From JBLHKS01 sp047620505 (GTDB lineage: Bacteria > Verrucomicrobiota > Verrucomicrobiia > Verrucomicrobiales > DEV007): a stretch of DNA of 64,000 nt. Positions 43,405 through 52,347 of this stretch are shown in pieces. Numbering within the stretch: the first letter of the stretch is position 1; every line of letters begins with the position of its first letter. Made by a program: the position numbers and the translations under genes. The notes beneath the pieces were generated by a model. It was not told the DNA's origin and made no database searches. It was given only the letters and a program-made list of their open reading frames with translations. The stretch lies in NCBI GenBank assembly GCA_047620505.1, contig JBLHKS010000006.1, positions 1-64,000 of the forward strand, in the 5' to 3' direction.

Positions 43405-45789
43405 CTAACAACCCGCCAACGCCGCGTCGATCATCGCCGGGCTCCGGTAGACCTTGGCGAACATCTCCACTGGATAAAAGTCCGCCGCTTCGTCCGGCCC
43501 GCGGTTGACGTGCCAGCCGATGAGATCTTCCGCCTCGGGCGATGAGGCTTCGAAATAACCCTCGGGCGTGAAGATGATCCACTCGCGCTTTTCCGGCGGC
43601 GTGTCTTTTGGGCCGTCCGGCAGATGGATGAAGAGCGCGAGGAGTTCTTCGCCGTCATCGGCGCGATGCCAGCGGATCGTCCCATCGGAATACGCCGCCA
43701 CGATCAGCCGCCCTTCGCGGGCGAGATTCACGCCCCAGACCACGCCAGGGACGGCCTTTGGTGCCTTCCAGAGCGCCGCGCCCTCCGCGTCGAAGCGGCG
43801 CAAGTACCACTCCGTCCCGAGGACGAAGCTCCCGCCGTCCGGCGCGATCGCGAGGCTGCGGGCCCTTTCGTATTGATCGAGTGGGAGGGGCTTTCCGGCG
43901 AGCTTGGGCTCATAGGTGTTTTTCCAGCCCTCGACGGGAACACGATCGCAATCCGTGTTCGCCGGGGCGAGGTCCGGCAGGGAGTCCGGCGCATCGGCGA
44001 GGCGCCGCGGCCGGGCGGCGAGGTCGAAGAGGACGGGAATCCCGCTGAACGGCTTCAGCCCGAAGCGGAGGCGGCGGCCGTCGGCGCTGACGGTGAAATG
44101 CTCGCCCAGTTTGGCGCGTAGGTCCGCCGTGGCCGGGCCGCGCCAGAGCGTTCGTCGGCCTTCAGCGTCGATCCGGCCGAATCCGGGGTCAGCCGACGCG
44201 AAGGCGAGGCCGCCATCTGGCAGGGGCGCGAGGTCGAACACGGTGTTCTCCGGCCCGGGCCAGACCGCGCGGGCTCCGCGGCCCACCCCGGTCCAGACGA
44301 AGACGGTCTTGTCGCTGGTCCCTTGGGTTCCACCTGCCACGAGGCGCGGCTCGTCGTCTGGCGGCGCGGGATTCAGAAACGCGACCGAACTCAATTTGCC
44401 ACCGGAGAGGCCCGCGACATCCGCTTCGCCGCTGATGCGGAGCGTTTCCGCGTCGAGCAAATCGACCCGCACTCCGCCATCGTATCCGACGGCGAGCCGA
44501 CGGCCGTCCGGCGAAAAGGCGATGCCCTCTGGCCTGAGGCCCCCAGGCGCCTCGGCCTCGACGAGGCGCGCGCCATCGGGGCCGTAGAGCCGGATCCGGC
44601 CGTCGTAGCTGGTAGCGGCGAGGCGGCCTTCCGCGGGCGTGCCCGCCGGGCCGAAGGCGAGGCCGTAGACGGCATCGCCGATCTCGCGGTCCTCGAACAA
44701 GAGCGCGTCCGGGTCTCCCCGCAGTGCCCGCGCGCTGTCCCAGACCCGGATCCCGTTCGATCCGCTCAGCCCGGCGGCGAGGCGCGCGCCGTCCGGCGAT
44801 GCCGCGAGGTCGGAGACCGGATTCGGCAGCGGCCCGAGACGCGCCCGGACCACGCCGGTTTCGACCTCGAACAGGGTGACGAATTCATCCGTGCCGCTTT
44901 TCGAAGTCCACCCGCCCGCCGCAACCCAGCGGCCAGCGGGATCGAGCGCCACGGCGTAGACCTTGCCCTCGTTGCCCTCTCCAACCGGAGGACGCAGGGT
45001 CCGGATCAGCTTCCCCTCCGGCAGCCGCCAGAGCCGCAGCGTCTTGTCGTGGCTCGCGGTGGCGAGGAGCCGCCCGTCCGCGCTGACGTCGATGCGCCCG
45101 ATCTTGGCGGTGTGCATCCCGGGATCGAGCCGGAGGAGGACGTCCTTCGCCTCGATCGGCGGGGGCTCTCGATCTTGAGGGCGTGACGATCGAGGCGGAG
45201 CGGCCAACGAAACGGAAACAGCTGGCTCCTCGGCGCGCGATCGCAAGGCGTCGAGCCGCTTCCGGGCCATGCGGCGGAACATCGCCAAGGCCCCGTATTC
45301 CTCGAGAAAGGCCTCCAGCGCCTCGGCGTCGTCTTCCGAAACGAATTGCCAGACCCGTTGCGCCTCGGCCATGAGTTGATCCGGATCGCTGATCGCGTCA
45401 GCAGCTGCTCCGGATTGCCGCACGCCCATGTTGACGAGTTTCTGGCAGATGGCGTCGGTCTCGGTCCAGAGCGGGGTGTTGATCTGGCTGAAAATCATCG
45501 GCAGTTGACTCGGCTCGACCTCCCCGGTGCGGACACAGATGAGCTTGTTCTGGTTCAAGGCCCTTCCGCTTTCCGCGGGAACCCACTTGGAGGTCAGCGC
45601 GGGCGGCGACCAGATGGTGATGACGGCCTGGGCGCGGTCGATCGCCTCTTCGATGACCTTGTGGAACATGTCTCCCGGCAGGAGATTGACGTCGTACCAG
45701 ACGCGGAAGCCGCGTTTGGTGAGCCGGGCGGCCAGCTCCACGGTCGGGTCGAGGACTTTCTGCGAGTAGGAAATGAAAACGTCAGACAT
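43405..45789 (-). CDS. TIR domain fused to WD40 beta-propeller
   Basis: 794 residues. A TIR domain fills about 1-130 (VFISYSQ at 4-10, GFRVWYDVNLLPGD at 27-40, SKWVPAESGRAL around Glu73, the likely NAD-cleaving glutamate). A helical linker leads to WD40-type repeats across about 215-760 (IDVSADGRLLATASHDKTLRLWRLPEGK and others). The end, WHVNRGPDEAADFYPVEMFAKVYRS, recurs in TIR- and caspase-type WD40 proteins. Bacterial TIR domains often degrade NAD+ in antiviral or stress responses, with repeats as sensors. GC content and codon use are markedly higher than in the neighbours, suggesting transfer. It is third after moxR and the SRAP gene (57-bp gap). The defence role is inferred. Confidence 0.88.
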   Translation of the reverse strand: MSDVFISYSQKVLDPTVELAARLTKRGFRVWYDVNLLPGDMFHKVIEEAIDRAQAVITIWSPPALTSKWVPAESGRALNQNKLICVRTGEVEPSQLPMIFSQINTPLWTETDAICQKLVNMGVRQSGAAADAISDPDQLMAEAQRVWQFVSEDDAEALEAFLEEYGALAMFRRMARKRLDALRSRAEEPAVSVSLAAPPRSSRPQDREPPPIEAKDVLLRLDPGMHTAKIGRIDVSADGRLLATASHDKTLRLWRLPEGKLIRTLRPPVGEGNEGKVYAVALDPAGRWVAAGGWTSKSGTDEFVTLFEVETGVVRARLGPLPNPVSDLAASPDGARLAAGLSGSNGIRVWDSARALRGDPDALLFEDREIGDAVYGLAFGPAGTPAEGRLAATSYDGRIRLYGPDGARLVEAEAPGGLRPEGIAFSPDGRRLAVGYDGGVRVDLLDAETLRISGEADVAGLSGGKLSSVAFLNPAPPDDEPRLVAGGTQGTSDKTVFVWTGVGRGARAVWPGPENTVFDLAPLPDGGLAFASADPGFGRIDAEGRRTLWRGPATADLRAKLGEHFTVSADGRRLRFGLKPFSGIPVLFDLAARPRRLADAPDSLPDLAPANTDCDRVPVEGWKNTYEPKLAGKPLPLDQYERARSLAIAPDGGSFVLGTEWYLRRFDAEGAALWKAPKAVPGVVWGVNLAREGRLIVAAYSDGTIRWHRADDGEELLALFIHLPDGPKDTPPEKREWIIFTPEGYFEASSPEAEDLIGWHVNRGPDEAADFYPVEMFAKVYRSPAMIDAALAGC

Positions 45790-45846
45790 CGCCCCTGTGA
45801 TTTGATTCGTTCCACATCATTTGATTCGCGCAATTCGCGGTCATTT

Positions 45847-46479
45847 TTAGAAAAGGCTCGGCTGATAGTCCGCAGGCTCGGCGAACCGGTTCGTCGTCAG
45901 CGGATTGAGGCAGTTGAAAATCCGCAGCGGGATCTTCGAGCCTTCGATGAGTTCGCGCGGGTCGTCTGCTTCGAGGAACTCCTCAGCAGCTGCTGGGTCG
46001 ATCAAAGCCGGCATCCGGGTGTGGATCGGCTCGACCTGAGAATCGGCGGCTCGAGTCAGCATCGTGTAACACAAACCGTGAGCCGAACTCTCTTCCCAGA
46101 GCCCTGCGGCCCAGAGCGAGTCGTCTTTTTCGGCAGACTGGAAAGCGTGGGTTTGCTTCTGACTTTTCGGACCGCTCCACTCGTAAAACGTGTCGATCGG
46201 GATCACGCAACGCCGTTTTTCGGTCCACGCACGCTTCCACATCTTGCCGTCGAGTTTGTCGCTCCTCGCATTGTTGATGCAGGGGTTGATCGGGCGCTCG
46301 AAACCCCAACGTGGAACCTCAGCCGTCCACGTTTCGTCAACCTGGCGAAGCATCAAACCGAGATCGGTCTTGCGGATTCCGAGCCGCTTCATCAAATCTC
46401 CAATCACGTCGCCGATCGCATCCTCAAGGAGCTTCGGGGCGTGTCCCTTTCCGGAACCGACGTCGTAGAGATTGCACAT
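45847..46479 (-). CDS. SRAP/HMCES (YedK) family protein
   Basis: 210 residues. Cys2 directly after Met is the residue that cross-links to abasic sites. NNARSDKL, RRCVIPIDTFYEW (Glu of the active site) and IHTRMPALID (His) complete the SRAP set. These proteins form a covalent bond with abasic sites in single-stranded DNA and shield them; they also recur in phage-related and SOS contexts. Lies 12 bp after moxR, so likely co-transcribed. The palindrome at 45984 encodes DPAAAEE. Confidence 0.94.
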   Translation of the reverse strand: MCNLYDVGSGKGHAPKLLEDAIGDVIGDLMKRLGIRKTDLGLMLRQVDETWTAEVPRWGFERPINPCINNARSDKLDGKMWKRAWTEKRRCVIPIDTFYEWSGPKSQKQTHAFQSAEKDDSLWAAGLWEESSAHGLCYTMLTRAADSQVEPIHTRMPALIDPAAAEEFLEADDPRELIEGSKIPLRIFNCLNPLTTNRFAEPADYQPSLF

Positions 46480-46491
46480 CAGATTTCCAGA

Positions 46492-47502
46492 CTAAGCCGC
46501 CTTTTTCTCAGCTGTGGTGGGCACGGCGGCGATGACTTCGTCGATCAATTCGTCGATGTCGATCTGTTCGGCCTCGCCCTCGAAATTCAGAATCACGCGG
46601 TGGCGAAGCGCGGTTCTCGCAGAGCGCCGGATGTGTTCCTCGCCAACGGCGGTGCTGCCGTCGAGAGCTGCGTGAACCCGGCCGCCACGAATCAGGGCCT
46701 GCATTCCACGCGGACTCGCGCCGTAAGCCACGTAGCGCTTCACGCGTTCGGAAGACCCGGGCTGATCGCCGTGGGTAGCCAAAATCATCGCCGCTGCGTA
46801 CTCGATAATCGGATCGGCGACCGGAACGAAGGTCAACGCTTCCTGGTAAGCGAGAAGTTCCTTGCTGGGCATCACCGTTTCGACCTTCGCTTCGTGAAAC
46901 CCGGTCGTGCGGCGTGAAATTTCGACGAGTTGCTCCTGATCCGGAAACGGCACCCGCAGTTTAAATAGGAAGCGATCGAGCTGGGCTTCGGGAAGCGGGT
47001 AGGTGCCTTCCATCTCCATCGGGTTCTGCGTGGCGAGCACGAAAAACGGCTCGGCCAGCGCATGACGCTCACCGCCGACGGTAACGGCGTGCTCCTGCAT
47101 GACTTCGAGCAGCGCGGCCTGGGTTTTCGGCGTGGCGCGGTTGACCTCGTCGACAAGCAGGATGTTGGCGAAGACCGGGCCTTTCTCGAATCGTAAGAAT
47201 CGGTGTCCGTGCTCGTCTTCGCTCACGATTTGAGTGCCGAGGATGTCGGCCGGCATGAGGTCCGGCGTGCACTGGACTCGGCCGGGTTCAAGCCCGAAAA
47301 CGGTGCCGAGGATCCGAACGAGAAAGGTTTTGCCGAGCCCCGGGACGCCTTCCAAGAGGACGTGGCCCTGGCTGAAAATCGCGACAAAAGTGTCGGTCAG
47401 CAACTCGTCGTAGCCGACGATGGCCTTTTGCACCTCGTCCTTGAGTTCGCCGAAGCGTTTCCTGAAGGACGTGAGTTCTTTGTCGAGTTCCTGCTTTGTC
47501 AT
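46492..47502 (-). CDS. MoxR-family AAA+ ATPase
   Basis: 336 residues from the ATG ending at 47502; a longer frame to 47547 would overlap the shared upstream element. Walker A GVPGLGKTF, Walker B ILLVDEVNRATPKTQAALLEVMQE, sensor 1 VLATQNPMEMEGTYPLPEAQLDRF, and YGASPRGMQALI near the C-terminus are typical of MoxR. MoxR ATPases act as chaperones for VWA/DUF58 partners. Here the DUF58 and BatA partners lie in a separate operon at 35-38 kb, tied to this one by the common 41-bp upstream element. Confidence 0.94.
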   Translation of the reverse strand: MTKQELDKELTSFRKRFGELKDEVQKAIVGYDELLTDTFVAIFSQGHVLLEGVPGLGKTFLVRILGTVFGLEPGRVQCTPDLMPADILGTQIVSEDEHGHRFLRFEKGPVFANILLVDEVNRATPKTQAALLEVMQEHAVTVGGERHALAEPFFVLATQNPMEMEGTYPLPEAQLDRFLFKLRVPFPDQEQLVEISRRTTGFHEAKVETVMPSKELLAYQEALTFVPVADPIIEYAAAMILATHGDQPGSSERVKRYVAYGASPRGMQALIRGGRVHAALDGSTAVGEEHIRRSARTALRHRVILNFEGEAEQIDIDELIDEVIAAVPTTAEKKAA

Positions 47503-47512
47503 TGGTCGAGAA

Positions 47513-47553
47513 GTCGCACACTGTGGGCGGGAAACGAGCGGCGTCAAAGGAGG
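47513..47553 (-). promoter_or_regulatory. Shared 41-bp upstream element, copy B (moxR)
   Basis: Copy B of the element described at 42441-42481. It ends only 10 bp before the moxR start codon, while copy A ends 32 bp before its gene, so it is not a fixed-distance ribosome-binding region. Confidence 0.65.
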
Positions 47554-47632
47554 ATGGGCGGTGGACTTCGGGCGGCGGAATTGCTGGTGTCCGACCGGGC
47601 GATTGAGCTGGAATTCGCCTACGACCCGAGCC

Positions 47633-48454
47633 CTAAAGCTTTTTGCCGTAGGTGTCGCAGCGATTCGACCACCCTTCGAGCCAACGTGATTCGTTCCGCT
47701 CGGCAGGCGCGTTGCCGACTCGGCGTTTGAGGACGCGTTTTGCGGACTCGCCGAATTCAGCAGCTGCTGAGGCTCCGCTTGGCTTGCCCTTGATTTCGAG
47801 AAGCACTTGCGCGAGCCCCCAGCCCTGACCGTTGTAACGCTCGTTCGGGCTAACGCCTTCGCCTTTGAAATTTACGTAATCGATCAGCGCGTAGACGCCT
47901 TGCGGGCTTTCGGCGACGGCGAAGAAATTGCGCCGGATTTTCGCCTGCGAATCTGGCGTCGCGGCCGCTTGAACCATTTTTGGCAAAGCCGATTGAAGCC
48001 GATCGACGATGAAATCCGTCTGAACCTCGATGGTATTGGCAAGAAACTTACGAAGCTCCTTAACATGGTCGCTGTCCTTGGCTGCTTCGAACTCGGCGAG
48101 CGTCTTCCACGGGCAATCTTTGGTCGTTTTGATCCAGCGCGGCATGCTGACATTTCGGCCCTTCATGAATTCGATCAGTTTTGGCCAGCTTTCTTCGAAT
48201 GGGCCGTCGCCGCCTTTTGAATACCAGATGAAATGGCCGATGCCGAGAGAGGCAAAGTCTTCGCCTCGGTTCCAACTCGTCAGCCCTTGGACGGTGCCGG
48301 AGCATTCGTTGACCCAGATTTTTCGGCCGATGCGAAGAGCGTCGTCGCGGCTGAGATCAACGGTTTCGGGATCGGCGGCTGAGCAGCTGCTGGCGGGGAT
48401 CAGAATCGCGAAGAACGAAATTCCGACGAGGGCAGAGAAGATAGAGAAGTGCAT
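47633..48454 (-). CDS. Exported protein of unknown function
   Basis: 273 residues from the ATG ending at 48454, which begins a signal peptide (MHFSIFSALVGISFFAILIPASS, then CSA; a lipobox is possible). The core has IGRKIWVNECSGTVQGLTSWNRGEDFASLGIGHFIWY, then SWPKLIEFMKGRNVSMPRWI, and a C-terminal NGQGWGLAQVLLEIKG. The E, W-N-x-G-E and G-I-G-H pattern hints at a lysozyme-like fold, but I do not recognise a named family. Palindrome copies at 47758 and (core) 48381. It is upstream of moxR on the same strand but separated by 130 bp that include the shared element. Confidence 0.7.
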   Translation of the reverse strand: MHFSIFSALVGISFFAILIPASSCSAADPETVDLSRDDALRIGRKIWVNECSGTVQGLTSWNRGEDFASLGIGHFIWYSKGGDGPFEESWPKLIEFMKGRNVSMPRWIKTTKDCPWKTLAEFEAAKDSDHVKELRKFLANTIEVQTDFIVDRLQSALPKMVQAAATPDSQAKIRRNFFAVAESPQGVYALIDYVNFKGEGVSPNERYNGQGWGLAQVLLEIKGKPSGASAAAEFGESAKRVLKRRVGNAPAERNESRWLEGWSNRCDTYGKKL

Positions 48455-48546
48455 TTTTCCAAGGGGGAGGGGTTGAAAAACGGAGACGAAGATGGCTCTC
48501 AGACGTCGGTTCGTCCAGATTGAATGGCGAAAACTGTGTTTTTCAT

Positions 48547-48586
48547 AATTTTTTATCAACTTAGCGACTAATTTAGTTGAAAAATT
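48547..48586. promoter_or_regulatory. AT-rich inverted repeat in a divergent promoter region
   Basis: The arms (48547-48561 and 48575-48586) share AATTTTT and TCAACT / AGTTGAAAAATT with a two-base bulge. It lies between the divergent genes starting at 48454 and 48690, so it is not a terminator of either; an operator or promoter fold is more likely. Confidence 0.4.
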
Positions 48587-48689
48587 CTCATTAAACCATA
48601 AATACTAGAAATGACCACCGCTCGATTTGCCCAATTTGGGGGTTTCCGAACGGCGATTGAGAAGCTTCCTTTTTTCACCCACTCGACTC

Positions 48690-50888
48690 ATGTTGCCCAA
48701 CGATTCCTCTCCTCCGACTGGAGACGCGCCCGAAAAGTCGGCCTCGCGGTTTTTAGCGGCCCTCGGATTTTCGGATGCCGACATTCCGCTTCCAGAAGCG
48801 ACTGCGGCTTCGCCGATTTCCGAAACGAATGAGCGAGGAGAGCCGCAAATTCCCGCCGGACCGCCGAAAATCGAGCCCGCAAGCGCGCCGCTTCCAGAGT
48901 CGACCCGGCCAAAGTCCGCTTACCCGGCTGCTGAGCTGGATCCTCGCCCAGCCGAGCTGGATCCGTTCGCTGTTCCGACTGCGCCTCGCTCGACAGCACC
49001 CGCTGCGTCCGCTGCAGGCGCGCCGCCGTTCTGGCTCCCGAATTTTGCTGCCACAGCCAAGGGATCGAGCGTGGTTTCGCCAAATTCCACGAGCGCGAAT
49101 TCGTTAGGAGCTTCTTTCGATGCCGCTCCTCCGGAACCAACGCGGAACGTGCCGCGGCCTCAGCAGCCAGCTCGGCTTCAGGTCGCGAAAGTCGTGTGTC
49201 CGTCCTGTCATTCGGAACTCAGCATCAGCCAGGCGCATTTAGATGTGGAAGGTGATTGCCCGACTTGCGGGACTGCGATTGTGGCTCGGCAACCGGCTGA
49301 CGATCCGAATGGGATTCGTGTCGATTTCGCCTCTGGCTCTGCACCGCCGCCCCCGCCGATCGCCGCGCCCGTTCCGCCGCAGCCGGTTTATTCTCAACCA
49401 GTTGCTCCAGCACCCGTTTCGGTTCCCGTTCCCGCGCCTGCACCCGCGTCGCCGCACGAAAAAGTTCTGATTCAGACTCCAAAAACGGTCGAGCCAACGG
49501 AAGCGGCTTCGGAAGTCGTTCCTCAAGCCGTGAGCCCGCCGAGCGCAGCAGCTGCTGGTCCAGGATTCGATACCGTCCCCGTTTTGTTTGGCGGTTTGGA
49601 GTCGGAATCGGCTGTGCAAGAGGAGCCTGAAATGCTGGTGGCCGAAGTGATTTCAAATCCGCTTCTAGTTTCCGCGTCGCCCGACTTCGCGCCCAGCGAG
49701 CAGCCAACTCCGATCGAGTGGTCGAACGAATCGGAAGAAGAAGCCGAACCTACGCATTCGCCCTCGATCCTCGGCGGCAAACTCGCTAGAGATCCGCTCC
49801 GCTTGTTCGCTGGAGTTGTCCTCGTGCTGATCACCAGCGTTCTCGTCGTTCTCGCGATGTACGCGCCTGAATTTATCGATTCGCCAGAGCCCACCGTCGA
49901 TGGTGAGAAGCCCCAGCCGGAGGCAGTTCCAGCGCCGAAGCCACCTGCCGATCGCCCAGATTCGAGACTCCATTCAAGCGATACCGCGCCTGCGGAATTC
50001 GCGGCCGTTGTCCCTCCGCCAGCCCCTGTGCGAGCCCCACTTCGCGCAACGCCGATTTCGATTCCGCCGGAAGGCAGGACGGACGAAGCGTTTGCCTCAC
50101 CGGAGCCGGATTCCGAGCCGCTTCGAGTGATCGAATCCGTTCCAGCGCACGATCCGAATGCCGAAACGCCCGCTGTCGTTTTTGCCAATCCAAATCAGCC
50201 GCAGCGGCCGGAAACGGATGCCGAAATCGTTTCCGACGCGACGCAAGTTGTTGAATCGTTCCTCGCAGCGGACAACATCGAGGGAAAACTGAAGTGGATT
50301 CTCGATCCCGAAGAGCACAAGGCGAATCTCCGCCAATTTTACGCCTACGAGCCACTGACGACTGCGCCGGGACCGGCGATCGAGTACCGTTCGACCGAGA
50401 AGTCAGCCGATGATCAGCCCTGGGTCAGCGTTTACGATCTCAAAGTTCAAGCGACGCTTCCGCACCGAATCCTTGTCGTCCATCCAGCCGAAGGCGCGCC
50501 AAAAATCGACTTTGCGCTCTACCGGCAAATGCGTGAAGGCGCGCTCCATCGCTATCTTTCCAAGTCGAACGGCGAAAGCGCGACGGTCTCGCCCCAAGTC
50601 TTTCGCGTGACGCTGCGGCGGCTTGCCTATCGCGATGTCCAAGATCGGATCGACTCGACACTTTTTCACGATCCTCCGCTGCTTTTCGAAGTCGGCCTGC
50701 CTTTCCACGAAGGATCGCCGGTCGTCGTTCCGATTTCGATCGACGCGCCCATTCTTGAAGACCTCGAAAGTGTTGGCTGGGACGAAGCGATGCCCGCTCT
50801 GGTCGAACTTCAATGGCAACCGAGCGAGTCCAATCCGCGTCAGCCGGTTCCGTCGATTTCGCGTCTGATTTCCTGGGATCTCTGGTGA
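48690..50888 (+). CDS. Zinc-ribbon, Pro-rich single-pass membrane protein
   Basis: 732 residues from the ATG at 48690. A long Ala/Pro/Ser-rich disordered region (1-160) is followed by a zinc ribbon (CPSCHSEL then CPTCG, about 172-195). Another Pro/Ala-rich linker leads to one transmembrane helix (LRLFAGVVLVLITSVLVVLAMY, about 375-395). A further linker leads to a folded C-terminal domain (about 510-732). That domain starts VVESFLAADNIEGKLKWILDPEEHKANL, a phrase that fits an NTF2-like or stress-linked accessory domain in envelope proteins. No named family recognised. Palindrome at 49547 (AAAA in a linker). Confidence 0.75.
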   Translation: MLPNDSSPPTGDAPEKSASRFLAALGFSDADIPLPEATAASPISETNERGEPQIPAGPPKIEPASAPLPESTRPKSAYPAAELDPRPAELDPFAVPTAPRSTAPAASAAGAPPFWLPNFAATAKGSSVVSPNSTSANSLGASFDAAPPEPTRNVPRPQQPARLQVAKVVCPSCHSELSISQAHLDVEGDCPTCGTAIVARQPADDPNGIRVDFASGSAPPPPPIAAPVPPQPVYSQPVAPAPVSVPVPAPAPASPHEKVLIQTPKTVEPTEAASEVVPQAVSPPSAAAAGPGFDTVPVLFGGLESESAVQEEPEMLVAEVISNPLLVSASPDFAPSEQPTPIEWSNESEEEAEPTHSPSILGGKLARDPLRLFAGVVLVLITSVLVVLAMYAPEFIDSPEPTVDGEKPQPEAVPAPKPPADRPDSRLHSSDTAPAEFAAVVPPPAPVRAPLRATPISIPPEGRTDEAFASPEPDSEPLRVIESVPAHDPNAETPAVVFANPNQPQRPETDAEIVSDATQVVESFLAADNIEGKLKWILDPEEHKANLRQFYAYEPLTTAPGPAIEYRSTEKSADDQPWVSVYDLKVQATLPHRILVVHPAEGAPKIDFALYRQMREGALHRYLSKSNGESATVSPQVFRVTLRRLAYRDVQDRIDSTLFHDPPLLFEVGLPFHEGSPVVVPISIDAPILEDLESVGWDEAMPALVELQWQPSESNPRQPVPSISRLISWDLW

Positions 50889-50897
50889 GGTCGATTC

Positions 50898-51039
50898 GCG
50901 ACTGTTCTTCGTTCTTTGTGCTTTGTTCCTGGTTTTGCTCTTGACTGCAAAGTCAGTCTGGAAGAGTTGCGACCCTGCCAGAAGTACCAATAACTCAGCA
51001 GTCGACGAAGCTGAAAACAAAGAACAAAGAACAGACGCG
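50898..51039. repeat. Inverted repeat flanking a short non-coding stretch
   Basis: Arm 50898-50920 matches the reverse complement of 51017-51039 at 21 of 23 bases (CGCG[A/T]CTGTTCTT[C/T]GTTCTTTGT). A small stem TGACT-GCAA-AGTCA lies inside. There is no coding potential. It resembles the fold-back element at 32619 in plan but not in sequence. Confidence 0.65.
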
Positions 51040-51070
51040 AAGCGGCTCAACAGCGGCAAGGCCGCGAACC

Positions 51071-52345
51071 ATGAACCGCTTTTATGGCGAGTTCGACTTT
51101 GCCACGGTCAAACCTCGCAGACGCGCTCCAACCGATTATCGCTCTGATTTCCAGACCGATCGCGACCGGATCATCCACACCGGTGCGTTCCGATCGCTTC
51201 AGAGCAAGACTCAGGTGTTTCTGTCAGGCGAGTACGATTTTTACCGTACGCGGCTGACTCACTCGATCGAAGTCGCGCAAATCGGCCGCTCGATCTGTTT
51301 CTGGCTCAATCATTCCAGCCAGCAGCTGCTGGACGACTTTTTCATCGATCCAGATCTCGTCGAAGCGACGTGCCTGGCTCACGACATCGGTCATCCGCCC
51401 TTCGGGCATTGCGGCGAGCGGACGCTGAATCAGCTGATGCGCGACTACGGCGGCTTTGAGGGTAACGCGCAAACTCTCCGGCTTTTGACGGACACGATTT
51501 TCACAAATCCCAGTCGTGGCCTCGCTCCTACTCGCGGGCTGATCGACGGCGTCCTGAAATACAAAACGCTGCGCTGCGAGTGGGAAAATCCCGAGCGACA
51601 CTTCGTTTACGACGATCAAGTGGATTCGATCCGGTTTGCTATGGGCGGCCACGATTTTCCAGCCGAACTCAGCCCCGGAAAGCCGCGTAACGGCTTCAAA
51701 TCGATCGAATGCCAGATCATGGATTGGGCTGACGACACGGCCTATTCGCTTCACGACGTTGCCGACGGAATCCACGCGGGATTTCTCCACATCGAGCGCA
51801 TCGAGCGTTGGGCCGCCGACCAAAAAGACCACGCCGAAATCGCGCCGATCGTCGAGCAGTTGCTGCAGAACATTCGCGATCAGCGGATCGAAGGTCGGAC
51901 CGGCCGGAAAGTCGGCGAGTTCATTCAGGCATGCGAATTGAGCGAAGTGCTTGGCGGCTTCCTTGCGGATGAAACCAGCCGACACCGATTCGGGGTGGCG
52001 ATCAGGCCGGAAGTCCTGGCCGAGTGCAAAATCTACAAGCGGATCTCGCTCGATCTCGTTTTCAAATCGCAGCAGCTTCAGCAACTCGATCGAAAGGCCC
52101 ATCAGATCCTGACAAAGCTCTTCGAAGCCTTCGCCGAATTCTACGTTCAGCCCGAAGGCAAGCGCAGCGACCACATGAATCTTCTCTCGCCTGTCGAGGA
52201 AGCTGAGATCTGGTCAGCCGAGGACGAAGCAGCCCGCGCGCGGCTGGTCTGCGACGTGATCGCCCGCATGACCGACGGCTTCGCGACTCGAACCTACAAA
52301 CGCCTTTTCGACGCCGATTTCGGCTCCATCGTCGACCTCGTTTAA
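51071..52345 (+). CDS. dGTPase-like HD-domain deoxynucleotide triphosphohydrolase
   Basis: 424 residues. YRSDFQTDRDRIIHTGAFRSLQSKTQVF, then RTRLTHSIEVAQIGRSI, CLAHDIGHPPFGHCGERTL (HD motif) and a later IMDWADDTAYSLHD complete the metal set of dGTPase/SAMHD1-like enzymes. They remove triphosphate from dNTPs and affect mutation rate and phage DNA synthesis. Length is normal for the type II bacterial form. A lone gene after the inverted repeat at 50898. The palindrome at 51320 encodes SQQLLD. Confidence 0.93.
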   Translation: MNRFYGEFDFATVKPRRRAPTDYRSDFQTDRDRIIHTGAFRSLQSKTQVFLSGEYDFYRTRLTHSIEVAQIGRSICFWLNHSSQQLLDDFFIDPDLVEATCLAHDIGHPPFGHCGERTLNQLMRDYGGFEGNAQTLRLLTDTIFTNPSRGLAPTRGLIDGVLKYKTLRCEWENPERHFVYDDQVDSIRFAMGGHDFPAELSPGKPRNGFKSIECQIMDWADDTAYSLHDVADGIHAGFLHIERIERWAADQKDHAEIAPIVEQLLQNIRDQRIEGRTGRKVGEFIQACELSEVLGGFLADETSRHRFGVAIRPEVLAECKIYKRISLDLVFKSQQLQQLDRKAHQILTKLFEAFAEFYVQPEGKRSDHMNLLSPVEEAEIWSAEDEAARARLVCDVIARMTDGFATRTYKRLFDADFGSIVDLV

Positions 52346-52347
52346 TC

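Noticed and set aside
45346..46917. A 523-residue plus-strand frame across the SRAP and moxR genes
   Set aside because: It spans the ends of two well supported minus-strand genes and shows no family features.
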